This document shows positions 52,321 through 60,131 of a stretch of 64,000 nucleotides of DNA, one piece after another. This DNA comes from an uncultured Chlamydiae bacterium. Its GTDB lineage: Bacteria; Chlamydiota; Chlamydiia; Chlamydiales; Rhabdochlamydiaceae. Under the pieces are notes generated by a model that saw nothing but the letters and a program-made list of their open reading frames with translations, was not told the DNA's origin and made no database searches. The translations under genes were made by a program, and so were the position numbers. The stretch covers positions 62,001 to 126,000 of the forward strand of contig CAIJXB010000065.1 in NCBI GenBank assembly GCA_903824495.1, given 5' to 3'. Position 1 is the first letter of the stretch; each line of letters opens with the position of its first letter.

Positions 52321-52923
52321 ATGTTAACGATTGATTTTATTTTTACGGGATTCTTACCGATAGCAGCTCAAGGTATAAGAGATCGGTTTTGTGAGGTACT
52401 CAAGAATAACTGTGATGAGCGTAATAATCACCCAATCTCTTTTTCCCACTTTCTCCCCTATACAAGATTTGCAAACGGTGTTGATTTAAGTAACAACGAT
52501 CAATATCATCAAGAGGATCGAAATATCGTGCGATTAAAATGTTTAGCACTAGTTGCAGCTACGCCGATCATCCATGCAATCGGTCTTGTGCTTAACTTGG
52601 CAAATCGAATTGCTAAACTTATTTCTTTTGCACACTTTTGGCACTCTTCATCAGCCCACTATTCACTCAGTGAAAAAAGTTGGTCCTTTGGCAAGGATTT
52701 GTTACGTGTAGCTTTCTCGCCAATCATTTATATAGGTTTAGAATTGTCAGCTTTATACGGACTGATTCTCCCTGATAATGGAAGAAAATTATATGCTACC
52801 TTCGAACGTTGCGCTTATGGAAAAGACTTACTAGCTCCTTGTTTTCAGCCTTTTCCAACAAGGCACCTAGGAGGAGGCAGCATTGCCCCCAATAATTCAT
52901 ACAATATAGATCATCACTGGTAA
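52321..52923 (+). CDS. Hypothetical membrane-associated protein, chlamydial paralogue family
   Basis: A 200-residue protein with two hydrophobic regions (LALVAATPIIHAIGLVLNLA near 80-100 and VAFSPIIYIGLELSALYGLI near 133-152) separated by about 35 residues. The stretch ALYGLILPDNGRKLYATFER followed by YGKDLLAPCFQPF and HLGGG is one I associate with a repeated family in environmental chlamydiae. It could be a host-inclusion membrane protein or a cytoplasmic-membrane one. The start is the ATG at 52321. Function unknown. Confidence 0.65.
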   Translation: MLTIDFIFTGFLPIAAQGIRDRFCEVLKNNCDERNNHPISFSHFLPYTRFANGVDLSNNDQYHQEDRNIVRLKCLALVAATPIIHAIGLVLNLANRIAKLISFAHFWHSSSAHYSLSEKSWSFGKDLLRVAFSPIIYIGLELSALYGLILPDNGRKLYATFERCAYGKDLLAPCFQPFPTRHLGGGSIAPNNSYNIDHHW

Positions 52924-52938
52924 ACTTTCATCTGAAAC

Positions 52939-53091
52939 TCACTGATGTTTCTTGAAATACTGAATCTCTCTTTCATGTTTAAGAGCCTCTTCTCGAGTCC
53001 CAAATGTTCCAAGATTTCTACGTTTTCCAGTTTTTGGATTGATCGATCTGGAATAGATGCGATACTGTCCCGTCTTAAGCTTGCGGATCAT
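52939..53091 (-). CDS. Small basic protein, 50 residues
   Basis: MIRKLKTGQYRIYSRSINPK followed by TGKRRNLGTFGTREEALKHE and REIQYFKKHQ. It is a beta-hairpin plus helix of the kind found as short conserved proteins in many bacteria. It has a net positive charge. The ATG overlaps the stop of the following basic-protein gene by four bases (ATGA), so the two are translated together. Nucleic-acid binding is plausible from charge only. Confidence 0.75.
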   Translation of the reverse strand: MIRKLKTGQYRIYSRSINPKTGKRRNLGTFGTREEALKHEREIQYFKKHQ

Positions 53092-53531
53092 CCCTGCCTC
53101 TTTTTTTTATTTAGGGCTCGCGTTTTAGCAGCTTTTTTTGCCGATTTTGATTTTTCAGCAGAAGATCTTTTTTTGGCAACCTCGAGAGCTTGACGGGATA
53201 GGGAAGAATAAGAGGCCGCTGAGGAAGATTCTTTTTTTAGAGCTTTTTTGGAAGCTGTAGAACGTTTTTTCGATACAGGCTCCCCTCTTTGTCCCTTTTT
53301 GTAGGCAGCATGCGCGCTCTTCCATGTTTTTTCAGAGACGCTCCCTTTTGCGGGAGGCTTTAATGGAACTCCAGAGCGTCTTGCTTTAGATAATCCAATT
53401 GCGATGATCTGCTTTGCAGATCTCGCTCCATGTTTACCGCTGCGAACATCATTAATGACTTCTCGGATGAATTCTCCCGCTTGTGCGCCTGGGGATTTAC
53501 CTTTAAACGTCTTTGTCTTTTTTTTGGCCAT
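53088..53531 (-). CDS. Histone-H1-like lysine-rich protein with DUF6496-type head
   Basis: A 147-residue protein, about one-third Lys/Arg. Residues 20-55 (EVINDVRSGKHGARSAKQII followed by AIGLSKARRSGVPL) match the DUF6496 pattern. The C-terminal 80 residues are Ser/Ala/Lys repeats (ALKKESSSAASYSSLSRQAL, AKKRSSAEKSKSAKKA). Chlamydiae use H1-like Hc1/Hc2 proteins to condense the chromosome of the infectious form; this is a different family with similar tail chemistry, so DNA binding is a reasonable inference. Coupled to the 50-residue gene. Confidence 0.8.
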   Translation of the reverse strand: MAKKKTKTFKGKSPGAQAGEFIREVINDVRSGKHGARSAKQIIAIGLSKARRSGVPLKPPAKGSVSEKTWKSAHAAYKKGQRGEPVSKKRSTASKKALKKESSSAASYSSLSRQALEVAKKRSSAEKSKSAKKAAKTRALNKKKRQG

Positions 53532-53700
53532 AAAAAACTCATCCTATCTTAGAGCTATTCTCTTCAATGTCATAATAGGTTGTGTTTTTTATTCACAAGT
53601 TAAAGTCTTTGTCTCTCTCGAATTGAGAATTTCTCTGCGATCTCATCTAAAAAACAATGTATTAACAATTCCGTTTTTTTATATAAGGAGGTTTTTAACG

Positions 53701-53844
53701 GTGAGGACATCTTTTATGCGCAACCATGCTCCATGGCTTCTTTTAATCCTTTCTGCATCGACGCTTTATAGTGCCCCATCTTTGATTGAACATTCTCCTT
53801 CCGCTTCTAAAAGAGAGTTATCTATTACCTCTCTACCGGTTTAG
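53701..53844 (+). pseudogene. Orphan signal-peptide fragment, probably the start of a broken exported gene
   Basis: AAGGAGG (53685-53691) sits at good spacing before GTG 53701. The 47-residue frame reads RTSFMRNHAPWLLLILSAST and continues LYSAPSLIEHSPSASKREL before a stop at 53844, inside the C-terminal end of the antisense gene at 53825. It has a strong ribosome binding site and a perfect Sec signal but no body. The simplest reading is that an exported gene was truncated when the Inc-like gene was inserted, and the autotransporter remnant at 54971-55750 is its other end. Confidence 0.5.
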
Positions 53845-54796
53845 TAATCGCTACCGGTTTAGCAATCGCTACCGGTACTTCCTCATCGCTTGTTTTCTGC
53901 GTAGGATCAATATTCACCACTATCGCTTCTGCTAACGCACTCGTTAGAATTCTTTGCTGGATATGCTGAATTAAATCATTAAGCTCTGTTAAAGCCGTCT
54001 CATGAGCTCTAAGATTCAGTTCAAATTGTTGCCGAGTTTGCTCTGCTTTAGAACTGGCTTCCTTTAAAAGAGCGCTTGTAGTTTGACTCGTATCGAACCT
54101 GCTCGGATCTAATGCGAGCTCTGATTTAGTAAAGGTATCGATCTTTGCTCTCAATACATTCATTTTGCTGTTCAAAGACTCCCGTAGAGGACCGCTATTT
54201 TCTGACTGAGCAAGAGCTACAAGCCCTTTAAAATCTAATTCAACATTACTTTGATTCAAAGCCATAGCTTCTCGCGCAGTTAAAATTCTTTCTGGAACCT
54301 GATTAATAGCCTCATTAGCCGCGAAGCAAGGACCACAGACAAACCCCGCACAAATTTCCATTCCATCTTCGGACAGCTCCCTTTCCGGGTTTTCAAGGCT
54401 ATAGTTAATGCCTCCTGTTACTAGGTATCCGGCCCCAAAAAAAACAGCTGAAGCAATTGCGCCACCTAAGTTTGGGATCAGACCTATTGAAAGTCCTGTT
54501 CCGGCCAGGCAACTGGCGTTGAGAACTCCTCGACTCACCGCTTTGCATTGGTCTTTCGCTCGACTCTCTTCCAAGTTATAGAATTTTTCAGAGCTTTCTG
54601 TGTACTTAGTGATTTTTTGCAAGATTCTCTCTTTTGAAAATTCTGTATGCACTGTTTGAACAGGAAGATTTTTTTGTGCAATTGTTAAGATCCTGATTGG
54701 TTCTTCAGACATTTCAGGAAGATCTCGCATATATGAAATCATTTTTTGTGTGGTTAGATAGGAGGTGTCGAATGTGGGTGTTAGAGTATAATTCAT
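53825..54796 (-). CDS. Candidate inclusion-membrane (Inc-like) protein with coiled coil
   Basis: A 323-residue protein with AAGGA before the ATG at 54796. Residues 91-130 form one bilobed hydrophobic block (VLNASCLAGTGLSIGLIPNL then GGAIASAVFFGAGYLVTGGI), the hallmark of chlamydial Inc proteins; a Cys-rich loop follows (EICAGFVCGPCFAAN). The C-terminal half (about 200-290) is a coiled coil (LNSKMNVLRAKIDTFTKSEL). The tail repeats AIAKPVAITKPV from a DNA-level tandem repeat (53835-53875). Its first 60 codons are copied at 56941-57120, so it lies on a duplicated block. Inc status is inferred. Confidence 0.65.
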   Translation of the reverse strand: MNYTLTPTFDTSYLTTQKMISYMRDLPEMSEEPIRILTIAQKNLPVQTVHTEFSKERILQKITKYTESSEKFYNLEESRAKDQCKAVSRGVLNASCLAGTGLSIGLIPNLGGAIASAVFFGAGYLVTGGINYSLENPERELSEDGMEICAGFVCGPCFAANEAINQVPERILTAREAMALNQSNVELDFKGLVALAQSENSGPLRESLNSKMNVLRAKIDTFTKSELALDPSRFDTSQTTSALLKEASSKAEQTRQQFELNLRAHETALTELNDLIQHIQQRILTSALAEAIVVNIDPTQKTSDEEVPVAIAKPVAITKPVER

Positions 54797-54992
54797 AGAA
54801 GATCCTTAGATAAAAAAATGAAAGATATCATGCTGATCCGGTCTGTTTTAGTCTAGTCTTAGCTGCTCAAGTGAATAAGCAATCTGAAAACCCTCCCACC
54901 CATCATCTAGTCGGTACAGACAAACTGATGGGTGGAGAAGATTCTAAAGGCAGTCAAAACTTTCAAGTAGAGCTATTTCTCCTTTTCAGCTA
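54615..54992 (+). repeat. 378-bp duplicated block, copy 1
   Basis: 54615-54992 and 56941-57319 are about 97 per cent identical, with 11 substitutions and one single-base indel (an extra T near 57170). The block contains the 5' part of the Inc-like gene, its upstream region and a short divergent reading frame starting ATG 54818. Copy 1 is the intact side for the Inc-like gene; the divergent frame is frameshifted here by the missing T. Confidence 0.9.
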
Positions 54993-55750
54993 GAAACCTT
55001 TATTACGATTACCGCAACACCAATCGTCAGCATTACAACCAAGTATCTGCAGGACTTGAAAGTCTTGGAAAAGTATGGGACTTTCATCTGAATGGCTATC
55101 TTCCCATCGGCAGCAAACAAAGCTCTTACTATAGTGCAGCCTTTAATTCTTTTAGCGGCAATTCGATGATAATAAGTCGCCTTAGGCAATTTGCAATGAA
55201 GGGATTCAATGCAGAAACGGGCTATCATCTCGATCACTTTAAAAAAGCGCCTCTTACCTTTGCCGCAGGCCCCTATTATCTCTATGGAGATGGAAAGGCC
55301 ACATGGGGTGGAGAATTAAGAGCCGGAGTGGATCTTTTCGATCGCTATTTTACTCTTGAAGCACATACTTCGTATGACCATTTCTTTAAATGGACCGGAC
55401 AAGCTCAGGCGAGCATCAACATTGCTTTTGGAGGAAAGAAAAAAATTTCTTCTAAAAAAGCTGCTCAAAACTGCGATCTAGCCGAGATACTCCAAGTACG
55501 TGCTCATCAAAAAGTCGATAGACATGAGATCATCCCCATCGGCAAACAAAAAGTTCTCAGTACCGCTGAAAATCTTACCTTCATCTTTATTAGTAACGAT
55601 AGCCACTCTTCAGGCACATTTCAAGATCCCTACCATTCTCTTACGCAAGCACAGGAAAACTCAGCTCAGGGAGATATCCTTTATGTATTCCCCGGAGATG
55701 GAACTACTACAGGCTATGACATGGGCATAGCCCTGCAAATTAGTCCTTGA
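54971..55750 (+). pseudogene. Remnant of an inverse-autotransporter-type outer-membrane protein
   Basis: An open frame without a proper start encodes about 259 residues. It contains a beta-barrel segment (NLYYDYRNTNRQHYNQVSAG, LESLGKVWDFHLNGYLPIG) and a linker with NDSHSSGTFQDPYHSLTQAQ then GDILYVFPGDGTTTGYDMGI, the entry into a passenger beta-helix; it stops soon after. The Y-N-Q-V, N-G-Y-L-P-x-G and D-P-Y-x-S-L patterns are those I know from inverse autotransporters of environmental chlamydiae. Signal peptide, barrel start and passenger are missing, so it is a decayed gene. Confidence 0.65.
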
Positions 55751-56122
55751 ATTTAGTCTAACCTGAGTTGGCCCAGCGCGTAAAATTTGTGTAATTTTCA
55801 CTCAACCTACTATTCCATCCGATTTCCTGAAAGTGCAGTAAGAAGGCTCGAATGACCTACTGAAAAACACTCAAAGGCTTCTCCGATCTGATTTTCCTCT
55901 CAAACACCCAAAAACCGGTAATTACACAAAGTGATCTCATCCATAATAGCCCTTTTTAATTTCCATATCATCTTTATTATAAATAGGTTATAGATGCACG
56001 TTTAAACTGCCAGTCTCAACCCACTTAAAATAAACAATTTACAAAATAAAAGCAAATAATTGATTTTTAATATTGTATTGTATATAATTATTTATATAAC
56101 ACATAAAAAATACGGTTTAATT
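55751..56122. other. 372-base intergenic region, nothing convincing
   Basis: The stretch after the autotransporter remnant becomes increasingly AT-rich towards 56100 (ATTGTATTGTATATAATTATT). I see no reading frame with family character, no tRNA and no strong terminator. TATAAT-like hexamers at about 56090 could serve as a promoter for the gene at 56123. Confidence 0.5.
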
Positions 56123-56689
56123 ATGAAAACATCACATATTAATAACGCAATAATAACTCAACACACGCTTGCACCCAATCCAGCAAGTGAACAATCTTCG
56201 ACAACTGCAAAAGCCACAAAAATAGCCACTGTAATTTTCCAAGCCATAAGCGTTAGAGCTGCCTCCTTCTTTTCATGCCTTGAACGGTTTGCTATCGCCA
56301 CTGGCATCGTTGCCGTCTGTGACAGATTTGACCGTATGCTCCATTATCTACTAGACTGTGATTTTGAGAAATACGTACAACGTCCAGTTCTAGAGGAAGC
56401 ATTTAGAATTTTTGATCTAGCAAATCTAGATAGACATATGTACACAGAGGATGCCAGAGCAACATTCCTGAAACTAAATCAAAACAAATATGCAATTTTG
56501 GGTGTGAAGGAAACTGCTACACAGGAAGAAATCAGGGAAGCCTTCCTCAAAATAGAAAAAAACTTAAAGCCGCTTTTTCTCGAAGCCGATAAAGCAAATT
56601 GTCCTTTCGAGCTCAGACAATTCGCGGAAATGGTAGCTACTGATCTACAGTATGCGTACATGTTAGCTGCAAAACACCCGACTTCCTAA
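56123..56689 (+). CDS. Degenerate J-domain-like protein without the HPD motif
   Basis: A 188-residue protein from the ATG at 56123; a longer TTG-started frame from 56060 is less likely. The C-terminal part NKYAILGVKETATQEEIREA (121-140) and FLKIEKNLKPLFLEADKANC match helices I-II of a DnaJ J-domain (Y-x-I-L-G-V, then A-T-x-E-E-I-R-x-A-F), but where HPD should be there is NLKPLF. The N-terminal 50 residues hold a hydrophobic segment (IFQAISVRAASFFSCL, FAIATGIVAVCD). A J-like domain without HPD cannot stimulate Hsp70 in the usual way. It lies between the two copies of the 378-bp repeat. Confidence 0.6.
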   Translation: MKTSHINNAIITQHTLAPNPASEQSSTTAKATKIATVIFQAISVRAASFFSCLERFAIATGIVAVCDRFDRMLHYLLDCDFEKYVQRPVLEEAFRIFDLANLDRHMYTEDARATFLKLNQNKYAILGVKETATQEEIREAFLKIEKNLKPLFLEADKANCPFELRQFAEMVATDLQYAYMLAAKHPTS

Positions 56690-56699
56690 TTAATTAAGC

Positions 56700-56753
56700 A
56701 TGGCATTTCAGCAAAAATCGATTATCGTCGCCTAAATTTTGCTGAAATGCCAT
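56700..56753. other. Perfect 17-bp inverted repeat after the J-like gene
   Basis: ATGGCATTTCAGCAAAA at 56700-56716 and its exact reverse complement at 56737-56753 flank a 20-base loop. There is no T tract after either arm, so it is not a standard terminator. It stands 10 bases after the stop at 56689. A 17-bp perfect match is improbable by chance; it may terminate transcription by another route, mark a small RNA or be a trace of a mobile element. Confidence 0.6.
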
Positions 56754-56940
56754 CGCTTGTGAGCTAACTTTAATCCTCTGTTCTTCGGACATGTTAGCCC
56801 ACTCAAAAACTGCCATCTCACTAATCAAGACTCTTGCCCTTTTCAGTGTCTTTTAAAACGCCTAGCAGGCCTACATCAGAGTATATTTTTCATCATTTTT
56901 CAGAAATCAATGCCGCTTCTAATTGATTGGCATCTAAAAA
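56754..56940. other. Short spacer without recognisable genes
   Basis: Between the inverted repeat and copy 2 of the duplicated block lies about 190 bases with no open frame of note. It is part of a 660-base stretch (56690-57351) that holds the inverted repeat, this spacer, the second copy of the 378-bp block and the short frame 57144-57284. Confidence 0.4.
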
Positions 56941-57319
56941 TTTTGCAAGATTCTCTCTTTTGAAAATTCTGTATGCACTGTTTGACCAGGAAGATTTTTT
57001 TGTGCAATTGTTAAGATCCTGATTGGTTCTTCAGACATTTCAGGAAGATCTCGCATATATCAAATCATTTTTTGTGTGGTTAGATAGGGGGTGTCGAATG
57101 TGGATGTTAGAGCATAATTCATAGAAGATCTTTAGATAAAAAAATGAAAGATATCATGCTGATCCGGTCTTGTTTTAGTCTAGTCTTAGCTACTCAAGTG
57201 AATAAGCAATCTGAAAACCCTCCCACCCATCATCTAGTCGGGACAGGCAAACTGATGGGTGGAGGAGATTCTAAAGGCAGTTAAAACTTTCAAGTAGAGC
57301 TATTTCTCCTTTTCAGCTA
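56941..57319 (+). repeat. 378-bp duplicated block, copy 2
   Basis: Second copy of the block at 54615-54992. The Inc-like coding part is cut to its first 60 codons and is dead here; the short divergent frame (57144-57284) is open because of one extra T. The copy ends 32 bases before the FAD-monooxygenase gene at 57352, so it brings a ready-made upstream region to that gene. Confidence 0.9.
57144..57284 (+). CDS. Short open frame of the duplicated block (46 residues), doubtful
   Basis: ATG 57144 opens MKDIMLIRSCFSLVLATQVN then KQSENPPTHHLVGTGKLMGG and stops at 57284. Its other copy at 54818 is frameshifted by one missing T, so only one copy is readable. The first 16 residues resemble a short signal peptide. 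The segment HHLVGTGKLMGG could be the beginning of an exported or autotransporter protein that has been lost. I rate it as a remnant rather than a functional gene. Confidence 0.35.
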   Translation: MKDIMLIRSCFSLVLATQVNKQSENPPTHHLVGTGKLMGGGDSKGS

Positions 57320-57351
57320 AATTCTTTCAAAAAAATTTATAAGGAATTCCT

Positions 57352-58365
57352 ATGAAGAATACATCTCACCTGACACTCAGTTTATTTTTCTTATTAGGGA
57401 CTCTAAATTTAATGGCGAGCCCCTCCTCCGTTCTTATAATCGGAGGAGGACCAACTGGCCTTGGAGCTGCCATTGAGGCGCGAAAGGCAGGCGCAGATGT
57501 AACTTTAGTGGAAAAGCGCGCTACGTATACAAGGCAAAATGCTTTGTTTTTGCATCCACTTGCTTTGGGGTTATTTGAAAAGTGGAATGCTCCCATCTTT
57601 CTCATGAAAGACCTAGAATTTAAAGGTGCAAGCAGAGGCTTTGTCCTTATCAAAGATTTAGAAGCTAGTCTCGCACGTCAAGCAAATGAGATCGGCATAC
57701 AAAGAATCGAGGGTGAATTCATAGATTTTGTAGAGGGATCTCATAAAGCAATCATTCAAACAACAGATGGCAATAAACTTCTTCCCTACGATCTTTTAGT
57801 AGGAGCTGATGGAGCTCATAGCCAGGTTCGAAAAAAACTTGGAATTGATTTTCATTCTTTAGGCGAATCGTTAGGAGGATTATCTGTAATTCCTGCTATC
57901 AATCCGGAAAAAGAAATCACTGTCGAAATCAAACCTCATCCCGAGGTTTTTGTAAAAAAAGTCACCATCCCTTCCTCTACGCTTTTTTTTATCCAGAATC
58001 AGCCTGGCAGGTCTCTCAAAACCATAAATCAAAGCGAAATGATCCAGTTTGTTTCAGAAGCTGGCTGGCAAGAAGAAGCGATGAAAATGGAAAAGGAAGG
58101 CCTTTTCCATATAGAAAACGTTCCCGTTCATTTACAGCGCGCGGCTACCTTTTCAGATTCTGCCAAAAGTGTGATTCTTTTAGGAGATGCAGCAAGTAGT
58201 GCAAGTTTTTATCAAGGAACAGGGGCCAATTTCTGTTTTAAAACGATTCAGCTTGCAGCAGAGTTATTCCGTAGCCTGCCACAAGAAGATGCCTATGACA
58301 GGTTCAATCATGATATGGAAATAGAAGTCACAGAGTTGATAAATATTAGCCTGCCGCTCTTCTAG
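57352..58365 (+). CDS. FAD-dependent monooxygenase with N-terminal signal peptide
   Basis: A 337-residue flavoprotein of the PHBH/UbiH-type monooxygenase group. The dinucleotide motif GGGPTGLGAA is near residue 31, the acidic strand end ADVTLVEKR, the DG motif GADGAHSQVRKKLG and the GD motif LLGDAASSASFYQGTGAN complete the fold. AAGGAATTCCT precedes the ATG. The surprise is an N-terminal Sec-like segment, MKNTSHLTLSLFFLLGTLNL, before the Rossmann strand; export of a flavoprotein by Sec is uncommon. Alternatively the helix is a membrane anchor. Substrate unknown. Confidence 0.8.
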   Translation: MKNTSHLTLSLFFLLGTLNLMASPSSVLIIGGGPTGLGAAIEARKAGADVTLVEKRATYTRQNALFLHPLALGLFEKWNAPIFLMKDLEFKGASRGFVLIKDLEASLARQANEIGIQRIEGEFIDFVEGSHKAIIQTTDGNKLLPYDLLVGADGAHSQVRKKLGIDFHSLGESLGGLSVIPAINPEKEITVEIKPHPEVFVKKVTIPSSTLFFIQNQPGRSLKTINQSEMIQFVSEAGWQEEAMKMEKEGLFHIENVPVHLQRAATFSDSAKSVILLGDAASSASFYQGTGANFCFKTIQLAAELFRSLPQEDAYDRFNHDMEIEVTELINISLPLF

Positions 58366-58396
58366 TAAGATCATAGTTCTTCTTAAAAATCGATTA

Positions 58397-58630
58397 TTAA
58401 GGCTTCTTTACGACTATTTCATCATACTTTTCGAGTGTCTTTGCAACTACGTGCCACTGTCTGAGAAAGCCGGGACTTTCGGCAGCAATTCTATCATCTA
58501 AAACTTCAGGATTACAAAGGCAAGCAAGGGCACAATTCGGAATCATAACACATGCGAGTTTCACAAATCTTGATGTCATATCTGGATGAGGAGCAATAGA
58601 TTGGCCAACAAAAGCTGAGGCTGTAGTCAT
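58397..58630 (-). CDS. Small hypothetical protein
   Basis: A 77-residue protein from the ATG at 58630, preceded by GGGAG; an ATG at 58660 is in frame but has no such site. It reads MTTASAFVGQSIAPHPDMTS and then FVKLACVMIPNCALACLCNP, a hydrophobic Cys-containing segment. It is convergent with the monooxygenase. I do not recognise the family. It may be a small membrane or secreted peptide. Confidence 0.5.
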   Translation of the reverse strand: MTTASAFVGQSIAPHPDMTSRFVKLACVMIPNCALACLCNPEVLDDRIAAESPGFLRQWHVVAKTLEKYDEIVVKKP

Positions 58631-58831
58631 GAGAACTCCCAAATACACCCCTGTACACATATAGTCTAAGAATCACTAGGAGGAATTTCACGATCGGCTT
58701 CAGATAAGGCTCTTTCTAAATCAGGCTTGAATGCTCCATTTCTATCGGAATAACAAGAGGTCATCGCTATTAAACAACAGCTCGAAATGTTCATATGAAT
58801 CTTGATTTTGAGGGATTTTATTTAGAAAATA

Positions 58832-58913
58832 TGGGGGCGGTGTGACTCGAACACACGAAACCCGAAGGTGAGGGATTTACAGTCCCTTGCAATTGCCGCT
58901 ATGCGACACCCCC
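58832..58913 (-). tRNA. tRNA-Tyr (GTA)
   Basis: On the minus strand 82 bases fold as a class II tRNA: acceptor arms GGGGGTG/CGCCCCC with discriminator A, anticodon loop CTGTAAA (anticodon GTA), a variable arm (TCACCTTCGGG) and T arm GTGTGTTCGAGTCACAC. The 3' CCA is not encoded directly after the discriminator. It is nine bases from tRNA-Thr and probably co-transcribed with it. Confidence 0.97.
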
Positions 58914-58921
58914 ACAAAGAT

Positions 58922-58994
58922 TGCTGGCGAAAGGAATTGAACCCTCAACCGTCCGATTACAAGTCGGGTGCTCTACCAATTGAGCTACACCAGC
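58922..58994 (-). tRNA. tRNA-Thr (TGT)
   Basis: On the minus strand 73 bases form a standard tRNA: acceptor GCTGGTG/CGCCAGC plus A, D arm GCTCAATTGGTAGAGC, anticodon loop CTTGTAA (anticodon TGT) and T arm GAGGGTTCAATTCCTTT. No encoded CCA. It precedes tRNA-Tyr in the direction of transcription. Confidence 0.97.
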
Positions 58995-59042
58995 AAAGAA
59001 AGTGAAAGTTATAGCAAATGCTTTTTTTTCCTACAAGATTTT

Positions 59043-59219
59043 TTAGTTTTTTTCTTCAGTTGCTGTGCGTTTTTTAAAAAGAGAGAGGGTCTTTTCCTGC
59101 AGAGGGTTACGAGAAGTCTGAACTTCGATGTTTTGAAGCTTACCCTTGGATTCACAACATTTTTTAAATTTCTTTCCAGAGCCACAAGGGCAAGGGTCGT
59201 TTCTATTTGGTTTTGACAT
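59043..59219 (-). CDS. Small SEC-C zinc-motif protein
   Basis: A 58-residue protein starting [20 protein letters not shown]. The [13 protein letters not shown] block (10-22) is the zinc-binding SEC-C motif known from the C-terminus of SecA and from many stand-alone small proteins. The rest is a charged tail ([13 protein letters not shown]). It is transcribed towards the tRNAs with GGAGCCC before the ATG. It may bind SecA or ribosomes by analogy, but no partner is visible. Confidence 0.8.
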
Positions 59220-59291
59220 GGGCTCCTTTTAACTTTGGCAAATTCTCTTGAAACGCGTATAATCGCCCCTCATTATAACCTATTTTGATTT

Positions 59292-60056
59292 ATGAATCTT
59301 GAAAAAATAAAACTTACACTTCCTATCGCCTCCCCTCCTTGGACTGGTCTTGGTAAAAGACTAGAGAGCCTTTGCAGAAAAGCCCTCTATGAATTTGGGC
59401 TGGTGGAAGGGGTTGATAAGGTCGGGATCGCCCTAAGTGGGGGCAAAGATAGCCTCTCTCTTTTGTATCTTTTGAAGGCCATTTCAGGAAGGGGCTTTCA
59501 GCCCTTTTCCCTACATGCCTTCCACGTAAGTGGCGAGTTTTCCTGTGGATCTTCGGTTACCGGCTCCTTTTTAAAACAGATTTGTGATGAATTGGAAGTT
59601 CCACTTACCATCTGCGAAACGAGCCAAAAAAGGGAAGATCTGGCCTGCTATAGCTGCTCAAGGCTTCGTAGAACTCTTATTTTTAATGCCGCTAAAGAAG
59701 TCGGGATCACAACGATTGCTTTTGGTCACCACCGCGATGATAGCATCCAAACGCTTCTTATGAACCTTTTCCATAAGGCAGAGTTTGCTGCCAATTTACC
59801 CAAAGTTCCTATGCATGACTATGGAGTGACCATCATTCGTCCTTTAATTTATGTATCAGAAGATGAGATCAAAGAGTTTGCTAAAATGTATGGATTTGCC
59901 AGGGTGACATGCCAGTGTCCTGTTGGGCAAAACTCCATGAGAAAGCAAACAGAGCAGCTTCTTTCTTTGATTGAAGAAACCTTTCCAAATTTGAGAGAAA
60001 ACTTATCTCAGGCAAGTTTTACATACGCCTCTGACAAAGCCTTGAAAAAGAAATGA
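59292..60056 (+). CDS. tRNA 2-thiocytidine synthetase TtcA-like protein
   Basis: A 254-residue adenine-nucleotide-alpha-hydrolase. The PP-loop SGGKDS is at 49-54, the paired cysteines CYSC at 119-122 (with RLRRTL), GHHRDDSIQTLLMNLF and the distal CQCPVGQ cysteines. These are the TtcA features for thiolating C32 of certain tRNAs with an iron-sulphur cluster. Full length. It follows the SEC-C gene on the opposite strand and precedes putP. Confidence 0.88.
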   Translation: MNLEKIKLTLPIASPPWTGLGKRLESLCRKALYEFGLVEGVDKVGIALSGGKDSLSLLYLLKAISGRGFQPFSLHAFHVSGEFSCGSSVTGSFLKQICDELEVPLTICETSQKREDLACYSCSRLRRTLIFNAAKEVGITTIAFGHHRDDSIQTLLMNLFHKAEFAANLPKVPMHDYGVTIIRPLIYVSEDEIKEFAKMYGFARVTCQCPVGQNSMRKQTEQLLSLIEETFPNLRENLSQASFTYASDKALKKK

Positions 60057-60131
60057 TTGGATTAAAAACAATTTTTTGGCTTGATAGACTAAGATAGCAT
60101 TATTAAATACTAACCCCCGTTTATAAAAATT

